Shown here one piece after another: positions 58,577-64,000 of a stretch of 64,000 nucleotides of DNA. The stretch comes from Acorus gramineus (lineage: Eukaryota; Streptophyta; Magnoliopsida; Acorales; Acoraceae): NCBI GenBank assembly GCA_030737835.1, contig CM060853.1, positions 17,480,895 through 17,544,894 on the forward strand. The letters run 5' to 3'. Positions within the stretch are counted from its first letter, which is position 1; every line of letters begins with the position of its first letter. Position numbers and translations under genes: made by a program. The notes beneath the pieces were generated by a model. It was not told where the DNA came from, searched no databases, and was given only the letters and a program-made list of their open reading frames with translations.

Positions 58577-58790
58577 TGTTATACATAATTTTTGTTTAGC
58601 CTCAATTCCAGTCTCATAAATCATCAAAACATATACTCATATTAACAAGATATATGCATTGATAGAAATTTTTCACATTTTTTATGCACCAATGCAATGC
58701 ATTGAAGCATATGTTTTATTTTTTTTATATAAAAATAGTGTATTATTTTTAAAAATTCAAAACACTACGTTACATTATCCTTATGTTTTT
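58577..58790. repeat. AT-rich MITE-like repeat, family T, copy 5
   Basis: 'cctcaattccagtctcataa' at the left and the core 'aatgcattgaagcatatg' parallel 41245-41510 and 930-1170. The ends near 'tgttatacat' and 'acgttacatt' are imperfect inverted repeats. Confidence 0.45.
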
Positions 58791-58794
58791 GTTT

Positions 58795-61700
58795 AAAAAT
58801 TTGTGGGTGCATATAATACTGTAATGGACTATTCCAATCTTCATTGGAATAATTTGTGCTAATTTATCCTGGCTACAAATGTTTATTCACACATTTTTCC
58901 TACTATGTGGACGTTACTCCGCACCACAAGTGGAGGGTTAATTAAATAGTATATCAACTAAACAAAAAAATGTGTCATAAAGTGACAAATTTATACAAAG
59001 TAAATAACAATTATATTCCATCTTATTTTATTTCGTTATTCAAGATGGTAACGACTAACGTTTCCAGCCCATGACATTTGAAACTTATTAACCTGAAGGA
59101 GCATTGGCAAACCAGTTATATGTAAAACTCATACATGTCAAATGTGGACACCAATTGATTTTATTTAAAATTGAATCAAAACCAGAACCTTAAATTTCCA
59201 AATAATTTTTAGGAATTTTTGTAGTGTGTGTATTAACGATATATATAAATATAGTAATTGCTTAAAATTTCATCCATAAAATTGATTAAGACCAGAATGA
59301 ACAACTATTGTAAGGTTGAATGAGGATGCAATCAAAACTTGCAGACATGAACAAAACAGATGACAAATATTCAGTGAATGCTGCAATTGTGATGTGAAAA
59401 ATATGATAAAGGGCTAGAGACAAAAGCAGCCCCACTGAAGCTTGTGTGTATTAATGTGCATATCAGTATCTCTGGTTCTTGGTTTCATTTATATTTACAG
59501 TTTTGTAAGTTTTGAGTATGACTTATTCTGATAAATTAGTTGAGAAAGATATAGCAAATTTTGGAGCTCTACCTGCATACAAGTTCACACACTTTAAGTC
59601 CTCAGAATTCTATATTTCGAGCCAGCAGGTATGCAATTCGCCTACTGGTTTTTCAACTTAAGATATGCATGTCTTTCATGTATTGCCAGTTCAACATGGT
59701 CATTGAAATATGCATTTTCCAGACTATCTGTATTGGAAGGTAGATATGTTAATTTCAGATGGCCTACAATGATATATCTTGAGAGAGTCTACCCATGAAA
59801 ACTATAGCCTATAGGCTATCAGCATATATAGTTCATCCACACAAATCTATAAAATAAAAAATTAACTGTTTTTGACATGCCATGCCTGTTCATGAATGCA
59901 ATCACACAATATAAGTGTGGGGAGTAACTCTGAATATAGCCAACAATACGGATTGGCGTTAACAGTGTGTTCTCAAATTTCCAGAAATTGAAATCTACAT
60001 AAAGACCGGAAAGATGAAAAATTATATCCTACATTTGGAGATCAAGTTCTTACCTGATGGAGTGCATTTCATCCAGGAGAACCTCCCAAAGCAGATGAAC
60101 GAAATTTCATCACGTTCCTTATGAAATGCATTTGAGTAGCCTGAGTGCTTTTAGAATGAAAGGCACACTTCATATTGTCATGGAGTATCAAAAAATTGTG
60201 TTTTCTCCTAATTGTTTTCTTTCTTTAAGTAGGAATTTTGTGTTGAAATATACCCCTGCGAATTAAAGAAGATGAAAACAAACATACAAGAGAATATTTA
60301 CATGATTAGAGACTGTGTGTGTGTGGGTGGGGTACACCTAAATCTTCCTCTTAAAACCCCAGGGTTGTATGAAAAATTCAAAATCACAAAAGGAGTATAT
60401 ATATCCCAGATACACTACCCAATGAGTTAATCACGTAACTCAACCCGTGGCAAACAATATTTTAACCATGTGAAAACTAAGTTGCTGCAGTTCTTCCTTG
60501 ATATCCGGAAATCAAAATGCAAGATATAAACCAATACTTTGATCAATGCAATGGAAGAAATGAAGAAGACTCTAAAAGATAATTGCTGAAATTCTGGTAG
60601 AGAAAAAATTCAATTTAATATCTTGATTCTGCTGAAAATGCTGTTGGAATTGAGAGTCAGATTTCACCCTGTTGGATGATGAGATGGATTTGCTGGTTCC
60701 GTTCTGAACTTGCTTCATCACAGGATTCTCATGTTAAAAACACTAAATGGTACATGAAAATTGAGTTCTAGTCTCTGTATATTTATACAATTATACTTAA
60801 TCTTGCGTTTTCATCATTGATATTGCTTGAAAATATAGGTTGAGGAGTTCTAATTTACATGGACCATCAGTTTATTTCCACATGTATCTCAGCATTCCAA
60901 CCTTTCAATGAAGACAGGAAGATGCAGAACTCCAGAAACATAATGTACATTGGTCCCCCCAAAGTCTGAGCTAGCAGTTTGGCTGTGAGCCTATCCAGAA
61001 ATCTGGCTCACTGCTTACACCGCTTCCTGTTTATTGACTTCATTCAACTGAAGTTTAACTAAGATGGTATCAAATAAAATGAATTGAATTTTTTAATGAA
61101 ACAACTAATTATAAAAATATGCAATGACAGCAAAGGCCAAGATCATTATAAACCTGGCCAAAAGGGGTCTTGAAATTGATATGGAGCATTATATTAACAT
61201 GGTTCATGTAAGCAAATAATTACAATGACCAATATATCAATTACTTTTCTTATTGTCAATTTCAGAGAAGTTTATGCGAGTCTTTCAACAATAGTATATT
61301 CAGATAACGTCCAACAGGCAAATATTCCTGATATGGGAGATATGGAAAAAAATGAAAGCTCGTCCATGTATCATTGCGTAAAGCTCAACCCCAATCAGCC
61401 CAACATGCTTATTCATACAATGAAATTCTTTGATAATGCCCAATTTTAAGTCATGTAAGAAAGGAGCATAAAGAACAAAAATAAAAGTGTGCTTGAGAGG
61501 GAAAGACAAATGGAAATTCTCATTTGGAAAACCACCAACCGATGAGACATGAGACCAATTGTTCAGCATCAAATAGAGTAAATAAAAGCAATTTTAAAGA
61601 TTAGTAGCGAAAATCGGGGGTCGAATTCCATTATTCTTTTCTCACATATACAAACACCCTGATTTCCAGTGACAAATCCATAACTTTATTGGACACTTCA

Positions 61701-61865
61701 AATTAGGATTCTGAAAGCTAACATGTATAAGCAAAGGAAAGCAACTTCCTTTCTTGTCTGTCATTCCATTTTGGAGACATGAATCATCGAATGGACTGAG
61801 ATGGTCCATCATCACACTCACAACTAACAACCTATATATAAAAATAAAAATAAAAACTCTAATCT
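58795..61865. other. Intergenic, no gene confirmed
   Basis: About 3 kb between the SINE cluster and the glycosyltransferase gene, less AT-rich than other intergenic parts. Short frames (for example 61225-61449 + and 61300-61572 -) have no domain. A peptide-like segment near 60015-60125 (reading DGVHFIQENLPKQMNEIS) is unassigned. No RNA gene was recognised. Confidence 0.4.
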
Positions 61866-61873
61866 TTCACTAC

Positions 61874-63100
61874 TTACAGAGCAGACATTGAAGAATTGCA
61901 GAAGATGCAACACTCCGACATCATCCGCGCTATAACGCTCCCATCTTCCACCACAATGTTCCTGCTCTGCCTGTTCCACAGGTGGACAGCGAAGCTCTCC
62001 TTACGGATCTTCTCGAGCTTCGCCTCCACCCACCTCGAGTGGGAACCCTCACCAGGCCCTTCAAAGAATCCACTTATTCGGGTCCAGTCAACCGGATAAA
62101 ATGCAGGTGGAGGAAGAACAGTGAAGTCAAATCCTGGCCTTCCCGAGACCCTCTCCACCACCCTCGAAACCAAGTACGGCCCGTTGTGGCCCCACTTGTT
62201 CCCGTCGAAGGTGAGCGCGAATTCTTCTATGAATTTGTATAACAAAGGGTGCTTTTTATCAAATATCATCACCGCGTTGTTCAACCGGCTCCAATTCCCT
62301 GTTTGGGCATCAATTGTTTGAGCTCCAATGGTGTTTCTCAACTTCGAGAAGCTCTTCGTGACAATTACATCGCTGTCTATGTACACTCCGCCGAATTTGT
62401 ATAGAATCGCCAACCGGAGAAGGTTCGAGAGGTTCTGTGCGAGCGAGACCTCACCAGGGTCGACCTTCCCCTGCCGCAACCGATCGAACCACGCCTCAGC
62501 GACCGTGCTCTTGAACAAGTACGCGAAGTCGGGGGAGGCGGCGGACACGCGGAAACCCAGAGAAACCAACGGCGCGAGTAGGCGAGCCCCCGCCGGAGAG
62601 TCCAACGAATCGGAGACGATAAAAAGGCACGCTTTTGGGTGGGACTTGAACAGGCTCTCCACCGTGAAGAACTCCCTCTCACCGAAGGACTCCAATGGGG
62701 AAATCCACGTCATGAAGAAGCGGACCTGGCACTTCGGAGAGGACCCATTGAAGAACTCTTGCGCCTTCTCAGAAAACCGCCTCGAACGCTCATTGGGTCG
62801 AAGAAGCTTGAAGACCCACTTGTTGTTTTTCGGCGGTTTCGAAGAGGAGTTCCAATGGGGGCGGATGGAAGGGACGAAATCGATGTGGGTCTTCGATTTG
62901 GAGGTTGGGATGTCTTCCTTGAGTGAGTACATGTGCATAGAAGAGGAAGACTTCGACAGGAGGAGGGTTTCGGAGGGGCTGGGGAGGAAGGGGTGTTGGA
63001 AGGAGGAGACGAAGATGCGAAAGCCATTGCAGGCGAGGAGGACGAGGAGGAGGAGAGCGAAGAGAGAGTAGAGAGCGAGTGACCGCTTGGTCTTCTGCAT
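61874..63100 (-). CDS. Alpha-1,4-glycosyltransferase-like protein (DXD, Gb3-synthase family), Golgi type II membrane protein
   Basis: An intronless gene for 408 residues. An N-terminal signal anchor (about residues 8-32, ALYSLFALLLLVLLACNGF) follows a short basic cytosolic tail, the layout of Golgi glycosyltransferases. A Ser/Pro-rich stem runs to about 95. The catalytic region has FMTWISPLESFGEREFFTVE, then LSNLLRLAILYKFGGVYIDS with the DXD motif D242-S-D244 (metal and nucleotide-sugar binding), and NGPYLVSRV. The C-terminal part fits the alpha-1,4-glycosyltransferase conserved region (FYPVDWTRISGFF, AVHLWNRQS). Plant members resemble lactosylceramide 4-alpha-galactosyltransferase, but their acceptor is not established. 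An upstream in-frame TTG at 63112 is not used; the ATG at 63100 is. All key motifs are present. GC is high in the 5' half. Confidence 0.93.
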   Translation of the reverse strand: MQKTKRSLALYSLFALLLLVLLACNGFRIFVSSFQHPFLPSPSETLLLSKSSSSMHMYSLKEDIPTSKSKTHIDFVPSIRPHWNSSSKPPKNNKWVFKLLRPNERSRRFSEKAQEFFNGSSPKCQVRFFMTWISPLESFGEREFFTVESLFKSHPKACLFIVSDSLDSPAGARLLAPLVSLGFRVSAASPDFAYLFKSTVAEAWFDRLRQGKVDPGEVSLAQNLSNLLRLAILYKFGGVYIDSDVIVTKSFSKLRNTIGAQTIDAQTGNWSRLNNAVMIFDKKHPLLYKFIEEFALTFDGNKWGHNGPYLVSRVVERVSGRPGFDFTVLPPPAFYPVDWTRISGFFEGPGEGSHSRWVEAKLEKIRKESFAVHLWNRQSRNIVVEDGSVIARMMSECCIFCNSSMSAL

Positions 63101-63263
63101 TTGAATACCCAAAAATATAGAACAACAAAGGAGAGGTAGAAAGAGAGACTATGATGGGTTCATCTTTCTTTGTTAATTTTCAAATGGGTCCTTCAAAGAA
63201 CACCAAAAGAGAGAGAGCTTTTGCAGAGGCAGTGGAGAGAATGATAAAATGAACTTTATGTTG

Positions 63264-63273
63264 CATTTATAAG
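63264..63273 (-). promoter_or_regulatory. TATA box of the glycosyltransferase gene
   Basis: On the minus strand CTTATAAATG lies about 165 bases upstream of the start codon, just downstream of a (GA)n tract (63281-63300 on the top strand as CT). The spacing suits a leader of about 130 bases. Confidence 0.5.
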
Positions 63274-63280
63274 TAGAAGA

Positions 63281-63342
63281 GACTCTCTCTCTCTCTCTCT
63301 GTTAAAGTTTAAACTTTTTGTATGCTCTCTCTCTCTCTCTAA
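63281..63342. repeat. Two (CT)n tracts upstream of the glycosyltransferase gene
   Basis: CT runs at 63281-63300 and 63325-63340 flank 'gttaaagtttaaacttttt'. GA/CT tracts are common in plant core promoters. Confidence 0.7.
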
Positions 63343-63479
63343 TGAACAAAGCAGAGGCTTTGGCGTTTTGGGAGGGAGAGATGAGACGGAAAGGCGGAGT
63401 GGGAGAGAGGATCGGCGATTTTCTTGAGAAAGCTCATCGGCTCGGCTTCGATTCGTTTAATTATGTTCTTTGTACGAGG

Positions 63480-64000
63480 GACGGATGAGATTACCTCATT
63501 TGGTCTTTTAGATGGATTGTGAACCGTAGGATCTGATTTTACTGTACAAAATGTGGATAAGCAATGATCGGATACGTGATATTATAATATAAACAATTTA
63601 GAATGCGGGTATTATTTTTTTATTCAGATTTCTGATACGTGTTACTAAAAAGATAATTAATTGATATATTATACAGATGTAAGAGAATAAAAAAAATATA
63701 ATATAAATATATAATCTTATCCATTTATTTATCTAAAGTCTAGATTACTGATTATGACTATTTTCAACTTCAATAATGTTACATTTTTTTTATGATTTTA
63801 GCTTTACAAATTTAATAAAAAAATCATTCTTATCTTAAATTGTTATTTATCCAATTAATCTTCTATTATAATTTTAATTAGATAATATATTTTATATTTA
63901 ATTATATTTTTTAACAAATTAATTAAAATTAATTTAAAATCAATATTACATATTCACCAAATCTTATTAAAATTCAGGAAAATTATAATTATAATACATA
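63480..64000. other. Upstream intergenic DNA, AT-rich, no gene seen
   Basis: AT content rises sharply after 63550. No coding sequence or repeat was recognised up to the window edge. Confidence 0.5.

Noticed and set aside
1-64000. A coordinated gene cluster or novel multi-gene system
   Set aside because: The six genes are unrelated in function, lie on both strands and are separated by long repeat-rich gaps. Nothing suggests a functional cluster.

Overview
This window is nuclear DNA of a land plant: spliced genes with GT-AG introns, plant-only transcription factor families (AP2/ERF-DREB, Dof), a chloroplast-targeted protochlorophyllide oxidoreductase, and a degraded copy of chloroplast ycf2 in the intergenic DNA. 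Several coding exons are very GC-rich, with GC falling from 5' to 3' (clearest in the PRP6/STA1 gene), while intergenic DNA is AT-rich. That pattern, and a ycf2-derived insert (most grasses have lost ycf2), suggests a non-grass monocot or another early-diverging angiosperm. This is inference; no species is identified.

Layout. 1-4.6 kb is intergenic and holds nested MITEs: a hAT-type element inserted exactly at the end of a Tourist-like element. 4.8-5.8 kb (+) is an intronless DREB A-6 type ERF. 5.8-22.2 kb is a gene-poor AT-rich stretch with a second hAT MITE, microsatellites, a tandem duplication and a large fold-back MITE with Mutator-like features. 22.2-31.5 kb (+) is a seven-exon WD40 gene with two long introns. 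33.4-34.1 kb (-) is a Dof zinc-finger gene, probably with a tiny first exon. 34-43 kb is intergenic with several MITEs. 43.7-46.0 kb (+) is a complete five-exon POR gene with an ACGT-rich, light-type promoter. 46-49.7 kb holds an RNase H-like remnant flanked by a hAT MITE with clear target duplications. 49.8-52.9 kb (+) is an intronless PRP6/STABILIZED1 splicing-factor gene. 53.1-58.5 kb is a graveyard: a ycf2 NUPT, two copies of one SINE family, a decayed LINE and a GC-rich hAT MITE. 61.9-63.1 kb (-) is a Golgi-type alpha-1,4-glycosyltransferase gene.

The six protein-coding genes are unrelated housekeeping or regulatory genes and do not form a cluster. I found no tRNA, rRNA, CRISPR, LTR-element genes or biosynthetic cluster. 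The most unusual signals are structural: three sequence-unrelated hAT MITE groups that share one architecture (8-bp target duplications and dense short motif arrays under the termini), an in-frame duplicated splice donor in the WD40 gene, a 538-bp fold-back element, a SINE family present in two copies, and the ycf2 insert.
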